Shown one piece after another: positions 53,701 to 64,000 of a DNA stretch of 64,000 bases. The DNA is from Nipponacmea schrenckii. Taxonomy: Eukaryota; Mollusca; Gastropoda; Lottiidae. A program made the translations under genes and the position numbers. Under the pieces are notes generated by a model that worked only from the letters and a program-made list of their open reading frames with translations, was not told where the DNA came from and made no database searches. Location: the NCBI GenBank assembly GCA_030562195.1, contig CM060200.1, positions 29,055,023 to 29,119,022 on the forward strand. The letters are read 5' to 3'. Position 1 is the stretch's first letter; every line of letters starts with the position of its first letter.

Positions 53701-56700
53701 TACACTGTCAAGGTCATACCGCATATTTTTAATATACAAGGTAATACATGTACATAAAAATCTACTTTACAAAATATCTTCTTTAAACTGTCAAGGGCTT
53801 ACACTGTCAAGGTTACCAGATTCCAGAAAGATCTTCTTTACACTGTCAAGGTTACCAGATTACAGAAAGATCTTCTTTACACTGTCAAGGTCATACAGAA
53901 ATGTCTTCTTTACACTGTCAAGGTTACCAGATTACAGAAAGATCTTCTTTACACTGTCAAGGTCATACAGAAATGTCTTCTTTACACTGTCAAGGTTACC
54001 AGATTACAGAAAGATCTTCTTTACACTGTCAAGGTCATACAGAAATGTCTTCTTTACACTGTCAAGGTTACCAGATTACAGAAAGATCTTCTTTACACTG
54101 TCAAGGTCATACAGAAATGTCTTCTTTACACTGTCAAGGTTACCAGATTATAGAAAGATCTTCTTTACACTGTCAAGGTCATACAGAAATGTCTTCTTTA
54201 CACTGTCAAGGTCATACAGAAACGATCTCCATAAATATTGTCAAGGTCATACAGAAAAGATCTCACATTACTGACAAGATCAATATAGACGATGAATCTC
54301 AAATTTGACAGTTAAGTTATGTATAGAAGGGATTAAGTACCTCATTTAATTTGTTAATTGTTAATTCATGTTTATGTTGGTTTTCTTTAGACTTGTTCAG
54401 TTCTGTTTTCAATTTGTCAATTTCTTTCTTTAATCTGTCTATATCTTTAGTTGGGCTTGTAATTAACCTGAAAACAACAAAATAATGTAAAAAACAGATC
54501 CCCATCTAAATATTCTTTCCCATTCAAATACTTTTCGTCCAAGGTCAAATTGTATACATGTCTTTTCAATGAGAGGGCTCAGTTGGAGATAACTTTTGAA
54601 TTCTGCCTGTAAAATCATATAAGTTTAGTCAATGTTGACCTTCCAATACATGTTTTGACTGTGTTTGTTTTCTCTTGTCTACTTACGATGGTTTATTAAT
54701 AACTGACTGTTGGCGCAGCAGCTCCGTTTCCTTTTTCATCTTATACATTTCATCATTAGCTCGTTTTTTACTACCTTCAGCCAATGAAAGCTGACCAGTT
54801 ATAAATTGAACTTGTTTTTGGAATGCATCCTTCTCTTTTTTCAATTTCTTCAACTCCTCTGAAAGAATGTAAGAAAATCAGTTGTTATTGAGCATACAAT
54901 GTGTTTGTTATACAGTGGTACAATAACAGTTCATTTTGAAATTTAAAGATTATTACATTTTGATTCAAACTTACTCTAATATCATAGCAAATGACGTTAA
55001 CATTATCATAGAAAGGCAAATTAGAAAGCTTGACATTTTTAAAATAAATTGTTCACACAAAGGTAATTACCAGTTTGTTGCTGATTAGATTTTGCTTCTT
55101 TTAATTCCCTGGTTAATTTCTGATTATCTTCCTCTAGTTTATTAAAATCTTGTAAAATCTGATCGAATTCATCTTGTAAGTTACAATGTTGTCTTCTAGT
55201 TCTATATACATAATTAAATACACAGATCAGTCTAGATCAAATACATAATAAAAAAAAACAGATCAGTCTAGATCTAATACATAATAAAATACACAGATCA
55301 GTCTAGATCTAATACATAATAAAATACACAGATCAGTCTAGATCTAATACATAATAAAATACACAGATCAGTCTAGATCTAATACATAATAAAATACACA
55401 GATCAGTCTAGATCTAATACATAATAAAATACACAGATCAGTCTAGATCTAATACATAATAAAATACACAGATCAGTCTAGATGTAATACGAAATAAAAA
55501 ACACAGATCAGTCTAGATCTAATACATAATAAAATGCACAGATTCTTTATTCATTGTGATTATTATTAATTTTGATCAACTATCAAAATATAATCTAATT
55601 AAAATGTAGATCTAGATGTCTTGATCTAAAAAGATTTTCATTTAAAATATGCTCAATAGAATTTTGTCTGATAGAGTCATTAAGTATGCTAGCCAATCAA
55701 AAAGTGGGCAGAAGCAATACAAGTCCTAACATATCACAAGGAAATCTTTAATTGAAAAGAGCACTAAATTGGTTGAATATTATGGTAGATGGAAAGATTC
55801 AATTATAATATAGCAAGGCAAACCTTTCTAATTCTTCTTTCATAGCAGGTTCACCATGACCATCTTCTATAACTTGTTTTAATTTCATATTTTCCTGTAA
55901 TTAAAACATTGAAATACACAACCTTGAACATAAGGTTTGTTCTCAATGAAATTAAACTAAAAAAAGTCTAAATCTCAGAAAACCCTTATAGCAATCAAAC
56001 AGTTAATAAATACCCACCTTATTAACAGCATCTAGTTGTTTATTGAGAGTGGTAATACTCCCAGAAAGATTATTATTGTTCTCAGTTAGATTCTTTACTT
56101 GATCTTCTAGTAAATCTGTCCCTGGCCTTTTATAGATCAGGTCACTGTTAGCCTGTAAAACACAGAATATGAGATAACTCTGTCAGTAAAGTAGTTCATT
56201 TCAGCACTAAGCACTACCTCAAATGCATTAATACACAATGCTATATGTGAATTGAACCTAGTTAATGTGTGCCCAAAGAATTTCTGTCAAAGGAATTTGC
56301 AGAGTCTCATCTTTTATATTTCAGAAAACAATTTGTAGTGTTTTTGAAAGTAATAAAGTTTCAGATGGATGAATCTTACCAAAACATCTTCTTTCTGTTT
56401 GATTAGATTATCTCGAACTTTCTCCAATTCTAAAATTCTGTCTCTACGAAACAAAATGTCATATTTACAATGCCAATCAATATCATTTTAATAATACTGT
56501 ATTTCAAAATATTGCTAGTTATGTCTGACAACAATATTTTATATATATTCTTTATATGTGTAATATGAAAAGTTCATTGCTACCAATGTATTCCAACCAT
56601 GTTCTTTTAGATTTCGAGTTTACAATGCTGGTTGAAAGGATCCTTGTGAAACCATGTTATTATCCTTGTACAGATTTTATTTCTAAGGAATTAAATTTTT

Positions 56701-59700
56701 AATTGAAAATGGAAATGTGTAGAAATCATACCTCAGAAGATCATTTTCATTTCGAAGTTGATCAACTTTTGCTGTAAGCTGATCTACATCATGTAGTTTG
56801 TTAAAACTGCTTTCAGACTGAAATTAATCAATATACAAAACTTCTAAATTTGAATCTTCTTAGAATAAGTAACAATAGCTTTTAAGGGACTGTTTCAATC
56901 ACAGCAACTGTGTAGAAGTTTGTTTGCTAAGTTTGAGGTTTCCAAGATGCCTGCAGAAAGGGGGGGGGGTCAAGAAATAATACCTAGTTATTTCAATTAT
57001 CCAAAATTCTTAGTCTTGCTATAAAAAAAATTTTTTTCCAAATAAAAAAAAGGAAGTAAGAATACAATCTCTAAAAGTGATATGTTTGACAATTTAACCT
57101 ATAACCAATTGCCCAAAAGTTTGGAAGCCCTTTGAATTATGTTCAAAAAAACACACACAAGTAGATTAGAGGTTATTCTTTGATATGAACAAAAAAAGAT
57201 CGGGTTTTCTATTGACCTTGTCTTTTGATATAAACTGAATAGGTAAGATTAATAGATAATGTAAAGATATATGATAAGGTTGTAGGTTTAACTAGACTAT
57301 ATAATATTTTAATCCTATTAGTTGATATATCCCAAGATAATACCCAATATATTGTTATAATCTCTATTTATGACTGAATTATATTGAACCAGGTGATATA
57401 TCACACATTGTTTTATTCTAAAAGCTTCAACTATAATTAATCAAAACCCAAATATTTCTTCAACACATTGGTTGACCAACCCTCTACCAATGGGTTTAAG
57501 GTATGAAGATACACACTCTTAGAAAAATTGGGCTTCATAAGACCAACTGTAAAAAACTCAGCCAGAAGTCGTCTGGTCGCACAAATAGTTACCTAATAAA
57601 AAAGTCACTTAAAAGATATTATACAATAATATTCCAGTGTAGGAAGAGATGAAGATGTGAATTAGATAATTAAGAGGCTATTCATTTCTACTTACACTTT
57701 TAGTTAAAACTTCTTTTTGAGTCTCTAATAATTTCATCATCTGCTCATTTTCAGCCTTTTCTTGGAGCAGACGTCGGTTTTCACTTTTCAATCTGAAAAA
57801 GTTCTTCCTGGATGAACTACATTGAACATTTAGTATTCTAGACAATATAATTTTAACACAATTACTGAGCTTTGCTAAAAAGTAAACTCGAAATTAAATT
57901 TCAACTTTAGACCTTAATTTAAAGCACCAGTCATATCAAAATAATTGAGTCTAATGTTAATCATTCTTTACCAGCTATTAAAATCAAAAGAGTTTTTTAC
58001 CTTTCCATGTCATCTTCTCTTTCTGTTAAATCTTCACATCTTGTACTGATTGATCTTACTTCTTCTTTCAATTGACGAACCTAAATCAGTCATTTTAACA
58101 TCAGAAACAGAAAAAATATAAAAATTTATCACTTTTTTATCATTTGTATCCAATTATAACTCATCCCTAAAATAAAAGCTTTTCTTGTTTTGTCAACATA
58201 TTTTTGCAGATATTGATTAATTTGCAGTGATTTTATACAAAACCTGAAACAGGAAGCTCATAATACTATTTCAATACACTTGTCGATGGGCTTGCCCGAA
58301 CTACCTTGGCATAAAATCTGAGCCCCAGCTCCAATAACTTCATGGCGACAGGGCAGAACTTTATATTTAAGTGCAAGGCATACCATGTCTTCCAGATGAT
58401 GGTTTTTATCAGTCAAGGACTGTATCTCTTCTTCTTTTCTACTGAGAGATGATGTCAATCTATCACAAGTACCTTTCCAAGTTTCCATTTCACCCTGTTG
58501 TAGTTTAGTGGCATCCTTAATGTCTTCATTGGCTTTACGTAATTTCTAAAGATTAAATAACAAACAAATAAAAATTCTTGTCACATCAATTCAGGTGTTC
58601 ATGGACATGTAGTTTAATTCTTTGTATCAAATGTCAATGTAAAGTAAGGATCAAACAATTCTCCTCAACTCCACTTGTTTCCAGCTACTGTTTACTGCAA
58701 ACATGCTGTTGTAGGGAGCGTATATGTCACATTTGACATTTTTGTAGGTAATTTCAAATGTAACAACATGGCATTCCTTGCTAAAAAAGACCAAATAGAA
58801 TAAGGTGTGCAGGGAGATGGGTAAGCTAAAGCAAACTACTGTTTAGAAGAAATAATATCAAGTTCAACCCTTACCGCTTCTAACTCATGATTTCTATCCT
58901 CCAATTGTGATTTATCTACTTTTGTTTCTTTATATTCATTCTACAAATCATTACGTTTTTCTATAAATCATTATGTTATTCTATAAAACATTATGTTATT
59001 CTTTAAATCATTATGTTATAGTACCAAGCATGATTCTATTAAAAATATGTTATCTATAATACAATGTTATTCTATAAATCTCAATTTTAAAAATCATTAT
59101 GTTATTCTACGAATAATGATTCCATAATCATTACGTTATTCTACAAATCATTATTTTATAAATCATTATATTTATATTATTCTAACATCATGTTTTAAAT
59201 CAATATTTTGTACTGCAATAACTACAAATATGTTATTTCTATAAACTATTATATTAAATAAATCACGATGTTTTAAAGAAATTATGCTTTAAATTATTAT
59301 TCTATTCACAATATACTGTTGATACATTTTTGTGATATAAAATCCCCTTTGCTACCAAATAAAATTCATCAAGCAGTGAACAATTGAATAACATGAATTA
59401 GTTAGTGCATTGCTTTAAAGCATCAAATAGAGTGAAATATAATATATGATACAACTATGATAAACATCTATTTAGAAATTTTCAAGAAGGTATCTTCCAG
59501 ATAGATCTCAATGTCAGCTGTTCATACATAGTAATATTCTCATGCCAGAACAGTGGTACGGATTGCTGTAATTGAGATTTATCAAGTTGACAGATATAAT
59601 AATATATCCCTTTAACAATGAATCCCCATCATGAGAATCTGCCAAAAATTTTTGAAACAAATAGAAACTGCATTAAATGAGATGCGTATGTAAGATAAAC

Positions 59701-62700
59701 TAGTGCTGACCTTTAACCTGTAATAATTATCTTCTAATATTTCTAAATCTCTTTGATCTTCTCGACCTTGACCTTCACAAATCTAGAATAAATACTATAC
59801 AAATCAAATAAAAATTCTTATTATGAAATCAAAAACTTAATAATTATATCTATTAACAACAATATCATCCTATGATATAAAATATCACTATAGAATCAGT
59901 TCTAAGCTGTAATGCTGAATTGTTCGATGTTACTGTTGGTAACTGTTGCTTAACTATTTTTTTTCTATTTTGTGTCCAATAAGGTATCCTCTTGAGTTGC
60001 AACAAAGTTATTTATGATTTTACCTGTTTAAGTCGTTCTATCTCTATTTGTTGTCTATGTTTCTCCTGTTCAGTGAGGTCTATCTGTTGTTGCAATAAGT
60101 TGCGACTATTCTCTAACATATTCACCTGTTCCACTGCACGCTCATAATATGCTTTAACAGAGGCCAATTCAGTGGATAACTCTTCGCATACCTGTAAAAT
60201 ATCACAAGATATGTCCACAAACAGTTCACAATACCAAATAACAGTTCACAATACCAAATAACAGTTCACAATACCAAATAACAGTTCACAATACCAAATA
60301 ACAGTTCACAATACCAAACAAACAGTTTCTTTTTTTCTCAAGAAAGTGATATTTATTACTTGAATCAAGGATTGGGAGTTGCTATTATCATTCACAAGCT
60401 ATCCAATGCATTGTTTCAATCTTGTCTGAATAATTAAGTCAAAAACAAACATTGGAAATGTTTAAATCAAAGGTACCTTTTTAACTGCATTCAACTCTTC
60501 TTCCATATTGCGTACCTCATCATACTTCTGAGAATCAGTGAAATGTTTCCTGGTTAATTGAGACTGTTGTTCTGTGACTTGTTCTTCCAGTAGCTCTTTA
60601 TGCTTAAAGGAAAAATCCATAATGATTGAGAAACGTGTTATCCTAACATTGGCACTTGGTAGCTATTATGAAGAAGGTTTGGTGCTAGTCCATGCTTGCT
60701 TGGTAATCTAAACATGTGTATAAACCAAATGATAAAAATTCAGCAGACTTAAATTAGGATCAAAATACAAAGTTGTATCATCAAATTTAACATGTATATA
60801 GTCTTTTGATATTGCAACTATCAGCTCTTCCTCACCTTCAAAAGTTCCTCTTTATCTAATAATAATTGTTGTAGTTTATGATTGCTTTCTAATTTCTCTT
60901 GGAACAACCTATCTTTATCTACAGTAACAGAGTGCAACCTTGATCTAAGATCTGATATTGTAGATTGATAATTCTCCACTTGTTTACTGGAACGATTTTT
61001 ATCCTGAAAAATTCAGAACAAAAAACTGTCAATAAATCCTTTTTAAACAATCAACTTACGGGAAAATAATAGTAAAAAAACAACATATTGTAAATGCATA
61101 GGTTCTCAAATGTCTCTAAGCATTGATCTTTTGCAAAAGATTGAAGGCCTCTTTTTAAAAAAAAAAACAGTAAGAAGATAAGGTACAGTGTTTAAGATAA
61201 GGCAACTTTTGTCTGAGACTTAATAAAACTTACTTCTGATATATTTCTGAAATTATTAGAAACTCTGTCATTTTCCTCTTTAACAGCATGTAACAAGTTC
61301 CTTAATTCCACCATTTGACCTGCCATTTCATGGATCTTCTTACTCAGTACTGTATTTTCCTACAAGACAGTTTGAAACCTGATGAATGTACCAATGAAAG
61401 AGCCATATCAAGTGAAATACTTTATAATTGTGAAAACAATGCGCACCACTTCTTATAATTGAGTAAATCTGTAAAATTCTTGGTTTTCTTCTAAACATCT
61501 TTTATTTTACTGACTTGGCATAAGTAGAATTTAATGACAGTTTGACCATATACATGGTTTAAACAATATGGAGTAATAACAAATTTCCTTTTGAACTTAC
61601 CTCTGTTAATCTGGTCACATCATTCTTTAGAATTTCATTTTCGGCACCCATAGGACCATGATTAAACTGGGTTAATGTTTGTGATTCTTTTAATATTTCT
61701 AGTTCTTGTTGTAATCCAACTCTTTCCTATAAACCAGAAAATATATCCACTTTAGATACAGGCCAGGATGCTTCCTACCTAGTAGGCTATGTATGTAAGT
61801 AGTGGCTAGCAAATTTGGGCTTAACAACTGTCACTTTTTGGCATCAGGAAGGAGAAAAATATCCATCCATCACCTTCCTAAACAATTCATATCCACAACA
61901 GTAAAAAAAAGAAAATCTCTTTCCTTTCTACTTACCATCTGTAGCTGACAGTTTTCTTCCTCTAATAAAGTAAGAGCTGTTGTAGTTTGATTTAATAAAC
62001 TTGTTCGTTTATCATTTTCATTGGTTGTATGTAGATGTTGGTTTTGTAGAGATTTTAACTGGAAGTCCAATACATCAATTCTGTAAAATAAAACTCCACT
62101 TTACAGTGACTGATAAGGTGGCATGAAACCTTCTGTAAGATCATAAATCATAATATTGTGTTCTTTATGCTTTGGAAGCTTGTTGATTTCATTACAGTAC
62201 TTCTTTTGTCTGCTGGTTCTTGGCGTGTTGTCTTTTGTCTGTTATTGTTTGTTTGCAGCTGATCTTGACAATCTAATCAGGCTAACCAGGTGGAGAAATA
62301 TATTGTATATAAAGCACTATTTCATATTGGGCTAAAAAAAAACTCTTCATTGATTTCAAGTCACAATAAGAAAATTGACAACTGATAACTGACCTATCTT
62401 GCATCTCCTGTCTTAACCTTAAATTATCATTCTTTAATCTTTCATTATCATCTTCATATTGTTGTAATCCAGAGATTTTTCTTCGGTATTCCTTCAATAA
62501 TATATTCAAAAATTAAACAAACACTAAAGATTCATTGATTTCAGTTTTGTGGACTTACCAAGGGCATTGCCTGATGAAGATTTCTTAGCACAATTCAGGA
62601 AAAAGTTAATGGCACCACTATCTATAGAAGTCAGTCTTATCAAAATTAGACCAAACATTTCTTTTTTTTTTAAATATATTTTTAATTTAGCAATTTAAAA

Positions 62701-63939
62701 AATTGGGGCTCTTGAATGTTCCCCAATAAACCCTTTGACCTAGCCTAACCTAATCAGCCCATTCCAGCCTTGCTGTTTTGTGATGTGAACAAAAGATGTA
62801 TTTTTGTGTCTTATGCTACAATTCAATTAAGGTCAAAAGATTAATTTGACAAATGGTCAAGAGACCTGTTATTATACCTAGACTAAATTGAAAATAAAGA
62901 ATATTATAAAATGAATGAAAGTTTGGTCGGATTACAATTTGACTGTATAGAAGTAGAACTTCATATTAGAACCTTCCCTACTTTAATCAATAAAAAATAC
63001 TTACTCTTTCTTTACATTTCAGATCTTCTACAATAAAACTGTTATCTTTGGCTGCTGTCTCTATCTTATTTAACCTTTCATTTTGTAGCTACAAGTTAGA
63101 ATGTATGTTTATGACAAGTACATGTTTATAGGTGGCATTCAAATATACATGTACAAGCATTATGTTTTTATACTTTTTATCTATATGTAGAATAGTTAAG
63201 ACTATAATTGAATTTGAAAAATAGATCTGAATCAATAAGGTTCATGATTTAGATCAGTGTCTGAGTGGCCCAAATTTGGTTCTGAATTTCATTCTTCTAA
63301 ACCACATTGTTTTCATACTAGAAACTTCACCTAGTAGAAAAAGAATTGAAAATATGTTAGTATTGTTTCTTTAGATACACAAGCAAAAGATCAAAGGCAG
63401 CCAACCTGTAATGTATCTTGTGCTTCTTTAAGTTTATGTACCAATAAGTTACGTCTATGTTCACTGTCTTGTAAAGTATCTTGAAGTCCTCTAAAAGAAC
63501 CATCCTGACTAAAATGATGAGGACTAGAAGATTGTGATGTTGCTTCACTCAGACATCCTGTTAATCTACTCAGTGAGGCTGACCGGCGTAATCTAGGTGG
63601 TGAGGAACTAAACTCATCTGAGGACCTGTGACGACTTCTAACACGGCTTGTCATTACTCCTGATCTGAAATTAGAAATATTTCCTTTCCTCTCCCTTTAT
63701 CAAATCTAAATATAATACTTTCTTTCTTTAGATGGAGTAAATCAGTTACAACCAGCTGCTTATGTTCAAATTTCTTACCCAAATCCACTATCAGAGTCTG
63801 GAAAGAGAACTGGAAGATCATGTACAGCTTTCATAGGACCTGATCGTCCTGGACTTCCACGAACAGGGATATGGTCATAATACTGCATTTTTATTGGTTG
63901 TTCATCTATAACATCATCGTATTCAAGTCCCTTGTTAGG
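47790..63939 (-). CDS. Large coiled-coil protein of at least 30 exons, 5' end outside window
   Basis: I do not recognise this gene with certainty. Exons in order: 63779-63939, 63406-63664, 63005-63088, 62394-62491, 61936-62080, 61601-61726, 61234-61359, 60836-61003, 60477-60602, 60024-60191, 59711-59782, 58875-58940, 58384-58545, 58001-58080, 57696-57792, 56732-56817, 56380-56437, 56018-56152, 55824-55894, 55071-55201, 54687-54858, 54341-54467, 53048-53092, 51936-52078, 51665-51781, 51193-51227, 50957-51000, 50523-50658, 49628-49970, 47790-47814. All phases join, giving about 1201 residues. The visible N-terminal part is acidic, then Ser/Arg-rich (RLRRSASLSRL). About 900 residues of near-continuous coiled coil follow, then a Ser/Pro/Lys-rich tail (KSPVPPPVSPKPILKKPS). 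The layout suggests a centrosomal, rootlet or scaffold protein; rootletin-like is possible but unproven. The last exon is ambiguous: the joined frame ends at 47790, while another frame stays open to 47678. Confidence 0.75.
53340..54300. repeat. 72-bp minisatellite (39-bp + 33-bp alternating units) with degenerate flanks
   Basis: The core at 53801-54232 alternates two units, both opening ACACTGTCAAGGT: a 39-bp unit containing TTACCAGATTACAG and a 33-bp unit containing CATACAGAAATG. Both lengths are multiples of 3, so open frames of 203 and 135 codons run through in two frames; these are artefacts. Flanks at 53340-53800 and 54232-54300 carry diverged copies, including a shared end phrase 'aatc(t)caaatttgacag' (about 53668 and 54295). 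Located in an intron of the coiled-coil gene. Confidence 0.9.
55221..55545. repeat. 35-bp minisatellite, nine copies
   Basis: GATCAGTCTAGATC recurs at 55225, 55261, 55296, 55331, 55366, 55401, 55436, 55471 and 55506, a strict 35-bp period after the first step. Units are nearly identical. Each carries the near-palindrome GATC-AGTCTA-GATC. In the intron between exons 55071-55201 and 55824-55894, starting only about 20 bp from the splice acceptor at 55202-55204. Confidence 0.92.
58945..59290. repeat. Degenerate AT-rich repeat, about 20-bp units
   Basis: Imperfect copies of 'tctataaatcattatgttat' fill the first part of the intron upstream (in transcript sense) of exon 58875-58940. Strongly diverged, so probably an old array. 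Confidence 0.6.
60221..60320. repeat. 20-bp tandem repeat, five copies
   Basis: ACAGTTCACAATACCAAATA is repeated at 60221, 60241, 60261, 60281 and 60301; the first four are identical and the fifth differs at one base near its end. In the coiled-coil gene intron about 30 bp from the acceptor of exon 60024-60191. Confidence 0.95.
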
Positions 63940-64000
63940 CTGAAAAAACAAGACTATTATTATATAGTATACTACTAATATTGTACCTGTAATGTTCAAG

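Noticed and set aside
53663..54308. Open frames of 203 and 135 codons with 24-residue repeats
   Set aside because: They are produced by a minisatellite whose units are multiples of three; located in an intron on the opposite strand, with degenerate continuation on both sides.
55221..55545. Regular 35-bp repeat resembling a CRISPR array
   Set aside because: Units are contiguous with no unique spacers, and the context is an intron of an animal gene.
1..64000. A novel multi-gene or defence-like system
   Set aside because: All gene-sized frames are explained by six unrelated animal genes and by repeats; gene order and orientation show no operon-like logic.

Overview
The window is a stretch of AT-rich animal nuclear DNA. 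It has intron-rich genes with GT..AG introns, long introns full of minisatellites, tRNA-derived SINEs and small DNA transposons. The proteins are clearly metazoan: a long-tailed class I myosin, IRP1/aconitase, a BTBD1/2-type protein and a PWWP3A-type protein. Repeat style and divergence suggest a lophotrochozoan, probably a mollusc such as a gastropod; this is an inference and no sequence here proves it. I rebuilt exon chains by hand from splice sites, reading phase and family similarity. For the five spliced genes the phases join across every intron, which is strong internal support.

Layout: (1) 1-12459, plus strand: 3' part of a Myo1e/1f-type myosin, whose P-loop exons lie before the window. 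(2) 12460-19204: non-coding, with a TTAA-flanked MITE and a 5'-truncated SINE. (3) 19205-21886, minus: a complete intronless cytosolic aconitase/iron regulatory protein 1. (4) 22043-23545: non-coding, with a full-length SINE bearing 12-bp target-site duplications. (5) 23546-28334, minus: a ten-exon secreted 'choice-of-anchor I' (mesenchyme-specific cell surface glycoprotein-like) protein. (6) 30064-32735, minus: a four-exon BTB-BACK-PHR protein of the BTBD1/BTBD2 type. (7) 32736-37083: intergenic, with a decayed non-LTR retrotransposon. (8) 37084-45229, plus: a twelve-exon PWWP3A/MUM1-type chromatin protein; its intron 11 holds two adjacent hAT-type elements with perfect 8-bp target-site duplications. 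(9) 47790-63939, minus: at least 30 exons of a large coiled-coil protein I cannot name, 5' end outside the window, with several tandem-repeat arrays in its introns.

The genes are not an operon or pathway; they are unrelated housekeeping, cytoskeletal and chromatin genes. I found no sign of a novel multi-gene system. The observations most worth checking are structural: a 46-bp minisatellite that runs in register across a myosin splice acceptor; coiled-coil exons that are exact multiples of 42 bp; a hAT element with an internal 979-bp tandem duplication; perfect inverted DR1 motifs near the left edge; and an intronless IRP1 among intron-rich neighbours.
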